Under the pieces are notes generated by a model. That model was not told where the DNA came from. It was given only the letters and a program-made list of their open reading frames with translations, and searched no databases. The translations under genes were made by a program, and so were the position numbers. Shown here in pieces: positions 1 through 9,473 of a stretch of 64,000 nucleotides of DNA (the stretch's first letter is position 1; every line of letters begins with the position of its first letter). Location of the stretch: NCBI RefSeq assembly GCF_039544005.1, contig NZ_BAABKV010000001.1:3286001-3350000 (forward strand), written 5' to 3'. This DNA comes from Kitasatospora paranensis (GTDB lineage: Bacteria; Actinomycetota; Actinomycetes; Streptomycetales; Streptomycetaceae).

Positions 1-459
1 GTCGGCGAGCCGTTCGGGGCCGACGAACTCCAGGCCGATCGAGTCGGCGCCGAGGCGGGGCTTGACCACGTACTGGGGCGCGGCCGGCAGGCGGTGCAGC
101 TCCTCGGGCCGGCCGGCCGTCGGTATCACCGGGCGCCCCGCCGCGGACAGGTCGAGCAGGTACTGCTTGCCGGCCATGTCCGCACGGCCGGTCAGCTCGT
201 TGAACACCGGGGTGCCGCGCCGCAGCGCCTCGGCCCGGAACTCCTCGTACTGCTCCTGGTAGTGCAGGACCGGGCCGCTGTTGCGGACCACGACGCCGTC
301 GAAGGAGTCCATCAGGCCGACCGCATCCAGCGGGTGGCAGAGGGCGATGGCGAAGTCGGTGCGCAGCGCCGCGGACAGCTGGACGTCCTCGTCGCCGTAA
401 CGCCGGCCGCGGGCCGGATAGGTGAGGTCGGTCACGTACAGGATGCTCGGGCGGGCCAT
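1..459 (-). CDS. ATP-grasp-like protein, partial
   Basis: The reading frame starts at the ATG complementary to 457-459 and stays open for 153 codons to the left edge, so only the N-terminal half is present. The segment YVVKPRLGADSIGLEFV near residues 132-148 resembles the nucleotide-binding lysine strand and following loop of ATP-grasp ligases (RimK/glutathione-synthetase fold). The preceding residues look like the pre-ATP-grasp domain, with SFDGVVVRNSG around residue 54. ATP-grasp enzymes join a carboxylate to an amine or thiol through an acyl-phosphate; the substrate here cannot be told. It is transcribed away from the PBP gene. The family call is moderate because the catalytic end lies outside the window. 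Confidence 0.6.
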   Translation of the reverse strand, partial: MARPSILYVTDLTYPARGRRYGDEDVQLSAALRTDFAIALCHPLDAVGLMDSFDGVVVRNSGPVLHYQEQYEEFRAEALRRGTPVFNELTGRADMAGKQYLLDLSAAGRPVIPTAGRPEELHRLPAAPQYVVKPRLGADSIGLEFVGPERLAD

Positions 460-623
460 GGTGCTCCTCGTGCTGCGGTCCGGGCACCCTACCCGCGGAC
501 GGGTCGGGGGCGTAAGCGCCGGGGCGGCCCGCGGGGGCGGCCTGCGGAGGTGGTCCGAGCTGGCGCCTGCGGGGGCAGCCCGTGTTGCGGTGGTGAGGAC
601 GTAAAGGAGCGGTAGGGAAATAT

Positions 624-637
624 GGGACATAAGTCCC
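624..637. promoter_or_regulatory. GGGAC-N4-GTCCC palindrome, DevR/OsdR-like operator
   Basis: A perfect 5-4-5 inverted repeat, GGGACATAAGTCCC, lies between the divergent ATP-grasp-like and PBP genes. It differs by one base from the core of the mycobacterial DosR/DevR box (GGGACTWWAGTCCC), whose Streptomyces counterpart is OsdR. It sits 54 bp before the probable PBP start, in a promoter-like position. That DevR/OsdR binds here is inference. Confidence 0.45.
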
Positions 638-690
638 TAACATCTGACAAGTCGATCAGGCAGGGTGGGACGGTCCATGCCGTCCAACGC

Positions 691-3119
691 GTGAGCAACC
701 GTTACGGGGCTCGCAGGAAGGGTCTTCCGGTGCCCCGTACTCCGCAGCAGACCGGCCCGCACACTCCCCGCCGGCCACCGGCCGTTCCGCGGCGCGCCGA
801 CGCACCGGATGGCGGCGGCTGCTGCCGACCTGGCGGATGACCCTGGTGGGATCGGTGGCCGTGATCGTGCTCACCGCCGGGCTGTTCGCCGCGGGCCTGA
901 CGATGGTCAAGGTGCCCGACGCGCACGCCGCCGCGATCGCACAGAGCAACACCTGGCGCTACCAGGACGGCACGCTGATCGCCCGGACCGGCCAGACCAA
1001 CCGTCAGATCGTCCCGCTGGACAAGATCTCGCCCGCGGCGCAGCACGCCGCACTGGCGGCCGAGGACCGGAACTTCTACCACGAGGGCGCGGTCAACCCG
1101 CAGGGCCTGGCCCGCGCGGCATTCAACACCGCCACCGGCAAGAGCACCCAGGGCGGCTCGACGATCACCCAGCAGTACGTCAAGAACACCTACCTCAGCC
1201 AGAAGCAGTCCGTCACCCGCAAGGTGAAGGAGTTGTTCATCGCGATCAAGGTGGACGCGACGGAGAGCAAGGACGACGTCCTCGCCGGGTATCTGAACAC
1301 CTCCTACTACGGCCGCGGTGCCTACGGCATCGAGGCCGCCGCCCAGGCCTACTTCGGCATCGACGCGGACCGGCTGAACGCGGCCCAGGGCGCCTACCTC
1401 GCCGCGCTGCTCAACGCGCCGAGCGCGTACGACGTCTCGACCGCGACGCCGCAGGGCAAGCAGAACGCCGTCAACCGGTGGAACTACGTGCTGGACGGCA
1501 TGGTCCAGCAGAAGTGGCTCTCCGCGGCCGACCGCGCCTCCACCGCCTTCCCCGACGTCCAGCAGCCCAAGAGCGCCCCGGGGCTGTCCGGCCAGGCCGG
1601 CTACCTGGTCGCCGCCGCCACCGATTACCTCACCTCGCAGCACGTCCTCAGCGACGCCCAGCTCGCCCAGGGCGGCTACACGATCACGCTCACCGTCGAC
1701 CCGACGCGCCAGCGGCAGCTCCAGGACGCCGTCCGCACCCAGCTCACCGACAACCTCGACCCGGCCAAGCGGAAGAAGGACGCCGCCGCCCAGGCCGGCG
1801 CGGTCTCCGTCGATCCGAAGACCGGCGAGGTCGTCGCCCTCTACGGCGGCAGCGACGCCACCCGGCACTGGATCGACAACGCGACCCGGCAGGACTACCA
1901 GGCCGGCTCCACGTTCAAGGCGATCGCCCTGGCCGCTGCCCTGAACAGCCGGGCAACCACCCAGTCCGGGCGGCAGATCACCGCGGACACCGTGTACGAC
2001 GGCACCAGCGGGCGTCCGGTCCGGGGCGGCACCGGCGTGCCCTACGCCCCGCCGAACGAGGGCGGCAACGACTACGGGCAGATCACCCTGCAGCAGGCCA
2101 CCGACTGGTCGGTGAACTCCGTCTATGCCCAGCTGGCCCAGGACACCGGGCTGGAGACCGTCCGGAAGACCGCCGTCGCGCTCGGACTGCCCGCCGACAC
2201 CCCCGGGCTGGCGGCCATCCCGTCGATCCCGCTGGGCGCGGCCACACCGAGCGTGCTCCAGATGGCCGGGGTGTACGCGGCGCTCGACAACGACGGCAAG
2301 CACATCACGCCGTGGCTGGTGAAGTCGGTGCAGGCCGAGGGCGAGCAGGTGCCGCTGCCCGCGCACCCCGCCACCCAGGCCGTCAGCACCGAGGCGGCCC
2401 GGGCCACCACCGCGATCCTGCAGGGAGTCGTCTCCGACGCGGGCGGCACCGGCTACCGCGCCCAGGCCCTGAACCGCCCGGTCGCAGGCAAGACCGGCAC
2501 CACCGACAACTCCCGGTCCGTCTGGTTCGTCGGCTACACGCCGGAGCTGGTCACCGCGGTCGGCCTGTTCGGCCAGGACCCGGCCTCCGGCGCACAGGTC
2601 ACCCTGGACGGCGTCGGCGGCACCGGCTCCGCAGCCGGCGGGCGCTACCCCACGCAGATCTGGACGGCCTACATGAAGTCCGCCCTCGCCGGGCGGCCGG
2701 TCAGCGCCTTCACCGCACCCAAGCAGGCCCGTACCCAGCCGGCCGACCCGGCGCCGACGAGCAGCCCGACGGACGCGCCGTCGACCGCGCCCTCGACGGC
2801 CCCCGGTTCGGCGCCGAGCGACGGTGCCGACGCCGCGCAGCCCGACGGCCGACCCGGTGCAGCCGGGGGCGCCACCTCGGGGGCCGGTGCCGGTGCGACC
2901 GGCGGGACGAACGGGACCGGCGGCAGCGGGAGCGGTGGCGGCACCGGCAGTACGGGTGGATCCGGCGGTGGGGGCGGTGGCACCGGGAGCACCGGCGGCG
3001 GGCTCCTCGGCGGTACGGGCAGCGGGAGCGGGAGCGGCGGCGGTACAGGCGGCACCGGGGGTGGGTCCGGGTCCGGCGGGACGTCGGACGGGGCGAACCG
3101 GGCACCCGCGGCCGGCTAG
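691..3119 (+). CDS. Class A penicillin-binding protein (glycosyltransferase/transpeptidase), frame break near N-terminus
   Basis: Bifunctional peptidoglycan synthase that polymerises lipid II and cross-links stem peptides outside the membrane. In the frame open from ATG 837, a membrane anchor covers residues 1-22 and the GT51 domain has catalytic Glu76 (AEDRNFY) and GGSTITQQYVKN. The transpeptidase motifs are STFK (Ser358), SVN (425-427) and KTGT (from 552). A Gly/Ser/Thr-rich tail fills the last 100 residues. Homology with the second PBP (30963) continues upstream of 837 (WRRLLPTWR), but no start exists in that frame. GTG 691 opens the matching basic N-terminus one frame away, joined if one C is restored in the run at 766-769, giving 809 residues. 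As sequenced, the intact ORF is 837-3119. ATG 622, in the same frame as 691, is a less likely start. Confidence 0.9.
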
Positions 3120-3326
3120 GTCGGTGACCGGACAGGCCCGTGGCCGGGTAGCTCGGTGGCCGGACGGGTCGGTGGTCGAGTAGGTCGGCCGCCGCGCAGG
3201 TCGGTGACGAGGTGGCTCTGCGGTCGGATAGCTCGGTGGCCGGACAGGTCGGTGACCGGGCTGTTCTGTGATCGGAAAGGTCGGTGGCCAGGCAGCTCGG
3301 TGACCGAGCAAGTCGCTCTGCCGCCA
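3119..3326. repeat. 16-bp tandem minisatellite, about 13 units
   Basis: Thirteen degenerate copies of a 16-bp unit close to GGTCGGTGGCCGGACA follow each other in strict 16-bp register. The array begins on the last base of the PBP stop codon. The period is not a multiple of three, so the array is non-coding in any frame. It is not a CRISPR: units are adjacent without spacers. Function is unknown. Confidence 0.85.
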
Positions 3327-3359
3327 GGCCGGGATGTCAGTGGGCGGCGTGGGGGCGAC

Positions 3360-3383
3360 GGGGCCCCGGGGCCCCGGGGCCCC
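3360..3383. repeat. Three perfect tandem GGGGCCCC units
   Basis: Twenty-four bases of pure GGGGCCCC repeated three times. Each unit is its own reverse complement, so the whole block can fold on either strand. It lies between the 16-bp array and the EamA gene and may help end PBP transcription, though no T tract follows. Confidence 0.7.
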
Positions 3384-3455
3384 GCAAGGAGTGTGAGGAC
3401 CATAGAGCGAGATGGCACCTTACCGAGTACGCCTGCGAACTGGCACAATGCCCCG

Positions 3456-4496
3456 GTGCGCAGCTCCACCTCCTCCCCCACTCGTGCCGCAGGCTCCCTC
3501 GGACTCACGCTGGCCCTCGTCTCCGCCTTCGCCTTCGGCGGTTCCGGCACCGCGGCCAAGCCGCTGATCGAGGCCGGTCTCTCGCCCCTCCACGTCGTAT
3601 GGCTCCGCGTGACCGGCTCCGCCCTGGTCCTGCTCCCGCTGGCCTACCGCCACCGGGACGCCGTACGGCAGCGGCCCGGCCTGCTCCTCGGCTTCGGCCT
3701 GCTCGCCGTCGCCGGTGTGCAGGCGTGCTACTTCGCCTCGATCTCCCGGATTCCGGTCGGCGTCGCCCTGCTGATCGAATACCTCGGGCCGCCGCTGCTG
3801 CTCGGCTACGTCAAGTTCGTCCAGCGGCGTCCGGTGTCACGCGGTGCGGCGATCGGCGCGGCGGTGGCCGTCACCGGCCTGGCCTGCGTGGTCGAGGTGT
3901 GGAACGGGCTCGCCTTCGACACGCTCGGGGTCCTCTTCGGGCTGGGCGCCGCCGTCTGCCAGGTCGGCTACTTCGTCCTCGCCGACGCGGGCCGGCGTGG
4001 CGAGCGCCCGGTGGACCCGATCGCGGTCAGCGCCTACGGCCTGATCGTCGGTGCCGTCGTACTGACGGCCTTCACCCGGCCGTGGGAGGCCGACTGGAGC
4101 GTGCTCGGCGGTGCGGTGACCATGAACGGCCACAGCCTGCCCGCCCTGCTGCCGGCGGCCTGGATGGTCCTGGTGGCGACGGTGCTCGCGTACCTCACCG
4201 GTGTCGTCTCCGTGCAGTACCTGTCCCCGCCGGTGGCGGGCGTGGTCGCCAACCTGGAGGCCGTGGTCGCCACCGTGCTGGCCTGGGTGCTGCTCGGGGA
4301 GCACCTCGGCACTCCGCAGCTGATCGGCGGCCTGCTGGTGCTGGCAGGTGCCTTCGCCGCCCAGTCCAGCAAGCCGGCCCGGAAGCGCGCGCTCACGGAC
4401 GTGGCGCCGGCGGATCCGTCCGTCGAGGCGTCCGTCGAGGCGTCCGTTCGTGCGGAACCGGCCGGCGCCGGTATGCGGACCGTGCCGGAGGCCTGA
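3456..4496 (+). CDS. EamA-family (drug/metabolite transporter) permease
   Basis: Integral membrane exporter of the DMT superfamily with two EamA repeats, about ten hydrophobic helices and 346 residues. The first repeat begins at GLTLALVSAFAFGGSG and the second around QVGYFVLADAG. The hallmark near the end is AGVVANLEAVVATVLAWVLLGE, typical of RhaT/EamA transporters of amino acids or other small metabolites. Substrate is not predictable. GTG 3456 is chosen because hydrophobic sequence begins soon after it and a CACAAT -10-like hexamer lies 7 bp upstream with no Shine-Dalgarno, suggesting a leaderless message. The frame extends further upstream only into the repeat array. The C-terminus carries two EASV repeats. 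Confidence 0.85.
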   Translation: MRSSTSSPTRAAGSLGLTLALVSAFAFGGSGTAAKPLIEAGLSPLHVVWLRVTGSALVLLPLAYRHRDAVRQRPGLLLGFGLLAVAGVQACYFASISRIPVGVALLIEYLGPPLLLGYVKFVQRRPVSRGAAIGAAVAVTGLACVVEVWNGLAFDTLGVLFGLGAAVCQVGYFVLADAGRRGERPVDPIAVSAYGLIVGAVVLTAFTRPWEADWSVLGGAVTMNGHSLPALLPAAWMVLVATVLAYLTGVVSVQYLSPPVAGVVANLEAVVATVLAWVLLGEHLGTPQLIGGLLVLAGAFAAQSSKPARKRALTDVAPADPSVEASVEASVRAEPAGAGMRTVPEA

Positions 4497-4593
4497 GCGG
4501 GACGGCGGTCCGCCGCCTCCGGGGGCTTCCGTCCCGGCGCCCGCCCATTCCGTTCGGAGCTTCCGGCCGGGGAGCGCGGGACCGACGGTCCGG

Positions 4594-5441
4594 TCAGCGG
4601 CCGGACCAGCCGAACCATCCGACGTGGCCGAGCGGCCAGACGACCGCGACGGCCGGTCCGACGACGTCCGCCACCGGCACGGCCCCGCCGCCGGGGCCGC
4701 TCCGGTGGTAGCGGGAGTCGGCCGAGTCGCTGCGGTGGTCGCCCTCCACCCAGAGGTAACCCTGAGGCACGACCACGGGGCCGAAGTCGAGGCCCGCGCA
4801 GGAGTCGTCGCCGGGGTGGAGGTAGGGCTCGGAGACCGGCCGCCCGTCCACCGTCAGCACCGTCCCGCTGCACCGCACCGTCTGGCCGCCGGTCGCGACG
4901 ACCCGCTTCACCAGGTAGCCGGCGCCCTGCGGAGGCGCCAGGCCGACGAAGCTCATCACCGCCTCCACGGCTCCCGGCAACGCGCTCGCCGTCTGCGCCT
5001 CCGGCGGCAGCCAGCCGCCCGGGTCGCGGAAGACCACCGGCTCGCCGGGCTGCGGGTGCCAGCCGCTCAGGACGGCGAGTTTGTTCACCGCCACCCGGTC
5101 GTGGATGCGCAGCGTGTTCTCCATGGAGCCCGACGGGATGGTGAACACCTGGAACAGACAGGTCTTGATCACCAGCGCCATCACCAGCCCGACGGCGGCC
5201 ATCACCGGCAGTTCCACCCACCACGGCCAACGGCGGCGCGCCCGGACGTTCGCGCGCCCGCGGGCACCTCGCGCACGCCGGGGCCCGGGGACAATCGCGG
5301 ACGCGACGTCGTCAGCCGCACCGGCAGCCGAACCCGTACCCGGAGTCGCGCCGGCGACCGCACCTGCCGCGCCGGGGTCGTGGCCCGGGGGTGTGCGGGC
5401 AGCGGGAGTCCGGGGCCCGGAAGGCCGTCGTGCCTGGTCAT
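4594..5441 (-). CDS. lepB: Signal peptidase I, frame break in N-terminal tail
   Basis: Membrane serine protease that removes signal peptides from Sec and Tat exported proteins. The catalytic Ser lies in TIPSGSM just after the transmembrane helix VGLVMALVIKTC, the general-base Lys in YLVKRVVATGG, and the conserved C-terminal box is GDHRSDSADSRYH. From ATG 5441 the protein would be 282 residues with a Pro/Gly/Arg-rich cytoplasmic tail, normal for Streptomyces enzymes, and GGAGAGG lies upstream. To join that start to the body one base must be restored in the five-base run at 5387-5391. As sequenced, the first in-frame start is GTG 5217, which keeps the helix and all catalytic residues. Convergent with the EamA gene. 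Confidence 0.9.
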
Positions 5442-5629
5442 CTGAAGTGCCACCTCTCCGTGCCCCGGCGGTCCGCGAACCCTGCTACCGGGAGGAACGG
5501 AGCCGATCGGAGGTCGGATCGACCGGTCGGTAGGAGATCTGCACGCTAGCGCGAGCCCGGCCCTCGGCGAAACCGATCCGGTCCGGGACGGGACGGGTCA
5601 GGCCCGGGGCGGGCCCGGTCCGGGACGGG

Positions 5630-5965
5630 TCAGGCGCGGGCGATCGCCTCGTGGTGCCTGATCACCTCGGCGATGATGAAGTTCAGGAACTTCTCGGCGA
5701 AGACCGGGTCCAGGTGGGCGCCGGCGGCAAGCTCACGCAGCCGTGCGATCTGCTCGCGCTCCCTGGTCGGGTCGGCGGGAGGGAGCTTGTGCTCGGCCTT
5801 CAGCCGGCCGACCCGCTGGGTGGCCTTGAAGCGCTCGGCCAGCATGTGGACGACTGCCGCATCGATGTTGTCGATGCTCTCGCGCAGGCTGGTCAGCTCG
5901 GCGCGCACCGTCTCGTCGATCCCCTCCATCGCTGCGGCGGCGGAGTTCGTGTGCTGATCGGTCAT
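5630..5965 (-). CDS. Chorismate mutase, AroQ type
   Basis: Small all-helical enzyme of 111 residues converting chorismate to prephenate for phenylalanine and tyrosine synthesis in the cytoplasm. The AroQ pattern is visible: a first long helix with LRESIDNIDAAVVHMLAERF, then KATQRVGRLKAEHKLPPADPTRE, then a last helix with EKFLNFIIAEVIRHHEAIA. No regulatory or periplasmic extension is present. ATG 5965 fits the family length. A much longer same-frame ORF running upstream is not supported, because it would overlap the promoter region of the divergent OsmC gene. Confidence 0.92.
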   Translation of the reverse strand: MTDQHTNSAAAAMEGIDETVRAELTSLRESIDNIDAAVVHMLAERFKATQRVGRLKAEHKLPPADPTREREQIARLRELAAGAHLDPVFAEKFLNFIIAEVIRHHEAIARA

Positions 5966-6406
5966 CGGGGATCGCTCCGGGGCTTGCTCGGCTGGACACG
6001 CCCGGGCAGTGCGGTAACCGGCTCGGGCCTCGGCAAATCTAACAGGGGCCGCACCGAGGACTCCCGCGATTTGGAGCGAGCGTCCACGATCCGGACAGTG
6101 GCCGGCTCCCGGTGCGCCCGCCCGCTCCCCCACCCCGCCCTCCGCCCCGTCCCTGCCCACAGACCCGCGCCCCGTTCTGGTGCCCTGTCCTGGTGCCCTG
6201 TTCCAGCATCTTGGCCAGCACCTTGTCCCGGTGCCCTCCGCCTTCGGCCGCTCCGGGCCCTGCCGTCCCGGTGCCGTGAGCCCGGCACGGCGGCGTGGCG
6301 GGTCCCGGCGGACCGCCCATCCGGCGGACAATCGGCCCGTAGGCTGGTCCCAGCACCACCGGACGTGACGACCCAGCAGTTCCCCCAGCACAGGAGGTAC
6401 CTGATC
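5966..6406. other. Divergent intergenic region, chorismate mutase / OsmC
   Basis: No gene recognised. It must hold promoters for both divergent genes. It contains two adjacent near-identical copies of TGGTGCCCTGTCC at about 6179-6205 with a third degenerate copy near 6228. GGCCCGTAGGCTGG near 6340 could supply a -10 for OsmC, but this is weak. Confidence 0.4.
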
Positions 6407-6832
6407 GTGGCAACCACCCGTACCGCTCGCACGGCCTGGGAAGGCAACCTGCTCAACGGCAAGGGCGTGGTGACGTTCGCCTCCTCCGGAATCGGCGAGT
6501 ACCCGGTCTCGTGGCCGGCCCGGTCGGAGGAGCCCAACGGGAAGACCAGCCCCGAGGAGCTCATCGCCGCGGCGCACTCCGCCTGCTTCTCGATGGCGCT
6601 CTCGAACGGCCTCGCCGGCGCGGGCACGCCGCCCACCAAGCTGGACACCCAGGCGGACGTGACCTTCCAGCCCGGCAAGGGCATCACCGGCATCCACCTC
6701 ACCGTGACCGGCGAGGTCCCCGGTCTCGACGACGCGGGCTTCACCAAGGCGGCCGAGGACGCCAAGGCGAACTGCCCGGTCAGCCAGGCCCTGACCGGCA
6801 CCACCATCACCCTCACGGCCAAGCTGGCCTGA
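6407..6832 (+). CDS. OsmC/Ohr-family peroxiredoxin
   Basis: Thiol peroxidase of the OsmC branch, detoxifying organic hydroperoxides in the cytoplasm. 141 residues. The two reactive cysteines are visible in AAHSACFSMALS and ANCPVSQAL, with the conserved SPEELIAAAHSACF helix before the first. GTG 6407 is chosen because a full AGGAGG lies at 6392-6397, 9 bp upstream. The frame stays open further upstream only over non-homologous sequence. A monocistronic layout, divergent from chorismate mutase, is likely. Confidence 0.93.
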   Translation: MATTRTARTAWEGNLLNGKGVVTFASSGIGEYPVSWPARSEEPNGKTSPEELIAAAHSACFSMALSNGLAGAGTPPTKLDTQADVTFQPGKGITGIHLTVTGEVPGLDDAGFTKAAEDAKANCPVSQALTGTTITLTAKLA

Positions 6833-6888
6833 GCCGCTCCACTGCCGCACCGCACGCGGTCAGCACACCGGTCGCCCTCGGCCCCGTC

Positions 6889-6901
6889 TCACGACGGGTC
6901 A
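6889..6901. promoter_or_regulatory. Candidate BldD box upstream of cyclic-di-GMP gene
   Basis: TCACGACGGGTCA fits the TNAC-N5-GTNA palindrome bound by BldD, the cyclic-di-GMP-dependent master regulator of Streptomyces development, although the central five bases match the fuller consensus poorly. It lies about 170 bp before the GGDEF-EAL gene. Two direct copies of GAATCACCCTG follow at 6959 and 6988. The motif is short enough to occur by chance. Confidence 0.3.
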
Positions 6902-7071
6902 CCGGGGGCGCCGTCGTGGGGGCCGCGTGCGCGGGCATGAGACGGCGTGAGACCACGTGAATCACCCTGCTCTCACAGAAACCTGACGAATCACCCTGGC
7001 GGCGGTCGTCCTTCCGGTCGCCTCCGGCCTATGATCGGCGGCGGTGGTCCGACCCCGGGATTCCCTCCCGG

Positions 7072-9473
7072 GTGCCGCTGGGCCTGTCGTGCGACGACGA
7101 CCGGGCGAGGACGTGGAGCACCGCCGTACGGGCAACCGTCCGGATCAGCGTGAGCAGCGGACGGGAGCATGCCGTGCCGGGCCGGAACGAGGGTGTCGAC
7201 GCACACCGCCTGGGCGTGCGGCACGAGGACTTTCCCCATGAACGGCTGAGCCGTCCGGACATGGTGCACGCGCCGCCGCAGTCCTCTCCGGACGTGCCGA
7301 ACGGCGGGGGCCGTCGGCCGGAGCAGCTGCTCGCCGATCCCGTCCACATCCGGCTCCTCCGCGGCGGCGCGACACCGGGCGGCGACTCACCGCTCGTCTG
7401 CCCGACCTGCGCGACCCCGATCGGCGGGGGCACCGAACAGCTCCTGGCGGCCCTCGCGGCCAGCGAATCCCGGTTCCGCGCGGCGTTCGCGGACGCGGGT
7501 GTCGGCATGGCGCTGATCGGCACCGACGACCGGATCATCGAGGCCAACCCGGCCCTGGCGGCCATGCTCGGACGCAGTGCCGACGAGCTGGGCGACCTGC
7601 ACGTGCACGAGCTCATCGACTCGGAGGACGCCCCGCAGCACCTCTTCAAGGAGCTCGCCGACGGTGCGCACGATCGGCTGATCCTGGAGCGGCGGCTGAG
7701 GCACCGAACCGGACGCTCGGTGTGGAGCAAGGTGACCGTCTCCCTGGTCCGCGACAGCGCGGGCAATCCGCTGTCCACCCTCGCGGTGGTCGAGGACGTC
7801 ACCGAGCGGCGGATGCTGGGTGACCGCCTCGCCTACCAGTCGCTGCACGACCCGCTCACCCGCCTGCCGAACCGGACGCTCTTCTTCGAACGCCTGGAGG
7901 CCGCGTTCCTGGGCGCCGGAGGGATGGCCGACGCCGGACGTACCGGCGCTGCCGCAACCGCGGACGACCGGAGCGACCGCGACCGGCAGGACGGACCCTC
8001 GGACGGGACGGAGCGCCTCGACGGCTCCGCCCGGGGCGCTGGCTCTGCCGGAGGCCCGGACTCCGGCGTCGGCTCGGAGTCCGGCGGAGACCGGGGCCGG
8101 GGTGGGGACCGGATCGGACTCTGCTACCTGGACCTGGACAGCTTCGCCGCGATCAACGAGACCCTCGGCCACCACGTCGGCGACCAGCTACTGGTCGCCG
8201 TGGCAGCGAGGTTGGAGAAGGACTTCGGCCAGGACGAGGACAGGCTGGTGGCACGGCTGGGCGGCGACGAGTTCGCCGTGCTCGTGACGGGCAGCCAGGG
8301 CGCCGACCAGCTGACTTCGCTCGCCGCCCGACTGGTCGAGTCGCTGGAGCGCCCCTTCGAGGCCGGCGGGCACCACCTCGTCGTCACCGCCTCCGTGGGG
8401 GTCGTCGAGCGCCCGGTCGGCGGCACCTCGCCCACCGACCTGCTCAAGGACGCCGACTCGACCCTGTACTGGTCCAAGGCCGACGGGCGGGCCCGCTGGA
8501 CGCTGTACGACCCGGCGCGCGGAGCCCACCAGCTCACCACCCAGAGGTTGGCGACGGCACTCCGGCCGGCCCTGGAACGCGGCGAGTTCGCGGTCGAGTA
8601 CCAGCCCCTGGTGGGCCTTGCCGACGGGCTGGTCCACGGCGCGGAGGCCCTCGTCCGCTGGCGACACCCCGGTACGGAACGCTCTCCCCGGACCGCTTCA
8701 TCCCGCTTGCGGAGGAGTCCGGCGCGATCGTTCCTCTCGGGAAGTGGGTCCTGGAGGAGTCGTGCCGTCAGGCCCGCCAGTGGCTGGCGGAATTCCCCGA
8801 CCTGGAGATGTTCATCAGCGTCAACCTGGCGGCCAGACAGATCTGGGACTCCGACGTCGTGGCCGACGTCGCCGATGTCCTCGACCGCACGGGGCTGCCG
8901 GCCCGCCTGCTCCAGCTGGAGATCACCGAGAGCGCCCTCCTGGGCCCGGGCGGACGGCCGCTGCAGGCCTTGCAGGCCCTCGCTGACATGGGTATCCGGA
9001 TCGCCATCGACGACTTCGGCACCGGCTACTCGAACCTCTCCTATCTCTCGCGGCTGCCCGTCCACGTGCTCAAACTCGACGGGAGCTTCATCGAGAGCTT
9101 CCGCGACCCGGCCGGACCGACGACCACGGGACCGGTGACAACGGGACCGGCGACCATCGCCTCCAGCCCCGCCGCTCCGGTGGTGGCCTCCGGTGCGGGC
9201 CGCCGGACCGACGCGGACGAGCAGATTGTCGGCGCAATGGTCCGGCTCGCCCATGCCCTCGGGCTCAGCGTGACGGCCGAAGGCATCGAGAACGAGGCCC
9301 AGGCAGAAAGGCTGCGTCTGACCGGCTGCGACACCGCACAAGGCTGGTACTTCGCCCGCCCCGGCGACGCCGACCGCGTGTCCGCGATGCTGCGCGAAGG
9401 CCGCTCACGCACCGACGGAACGGCAGACGGCCGACCGGTCACCGGCCCGGCGGCCCGCCTCAGCGACCGGTGA
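7072..9473 (+). CDS. PAS-GGDEF-EAL cyclic-di-GMP turnover protein, one frame break
   Basis: Cytoplasmic (no membrane helix) protein of about 800 residues. A PAS domain lies around residues 125-245. A GGDEF diguanylate cyclase domain has an intact GGDEF signature at 397-401. An EAL phosphodiesterase domain has EALVRW near 525, DDFGTGYSNLSYL and AEGIENEAQ. Both catalytic signatures look active. About 60 Gly/Asp/Ser-rich residues interrupt the GGDEF domain before RIGLCYLDLDSF, and a Thr/Pro/Ala-rich insertion interrupts the EAL domain. The frame breaks after VRWRHP; one C restored in the run at 8667-8670 gives RYGTLSPDRFIPLAEESG and rejoins the ORF ending at 9473. The start is uncertain: GTG 7072, GTG 7150 and ATG 7261 are all possible. 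The 3' end overlaps the convergent LLM gene by 14 bp. Confidence 0.88.

Noticed and set aside
702-3311. 869-codon ORF on the minus strand across the PBP gene
   Set aside because: Typical GC-rich antisense shadow; its composition is repetitive Gly/Arg/Val and the plus strand encodes an unmistakable PBP.
3119-3326. CRISPR-like array
   Set aside because: Units are directly adjacent, degenerate and only 16 bp, with no spacers and no cas genes.
8660-8680. Programmed ribosomal frameshifting in the GGDEF-EAL gene
   Set aside because: The same kind of one-base loss in C/G runs occurs in more than twenty unrelated genes, so a sequencing cause is far likelier.
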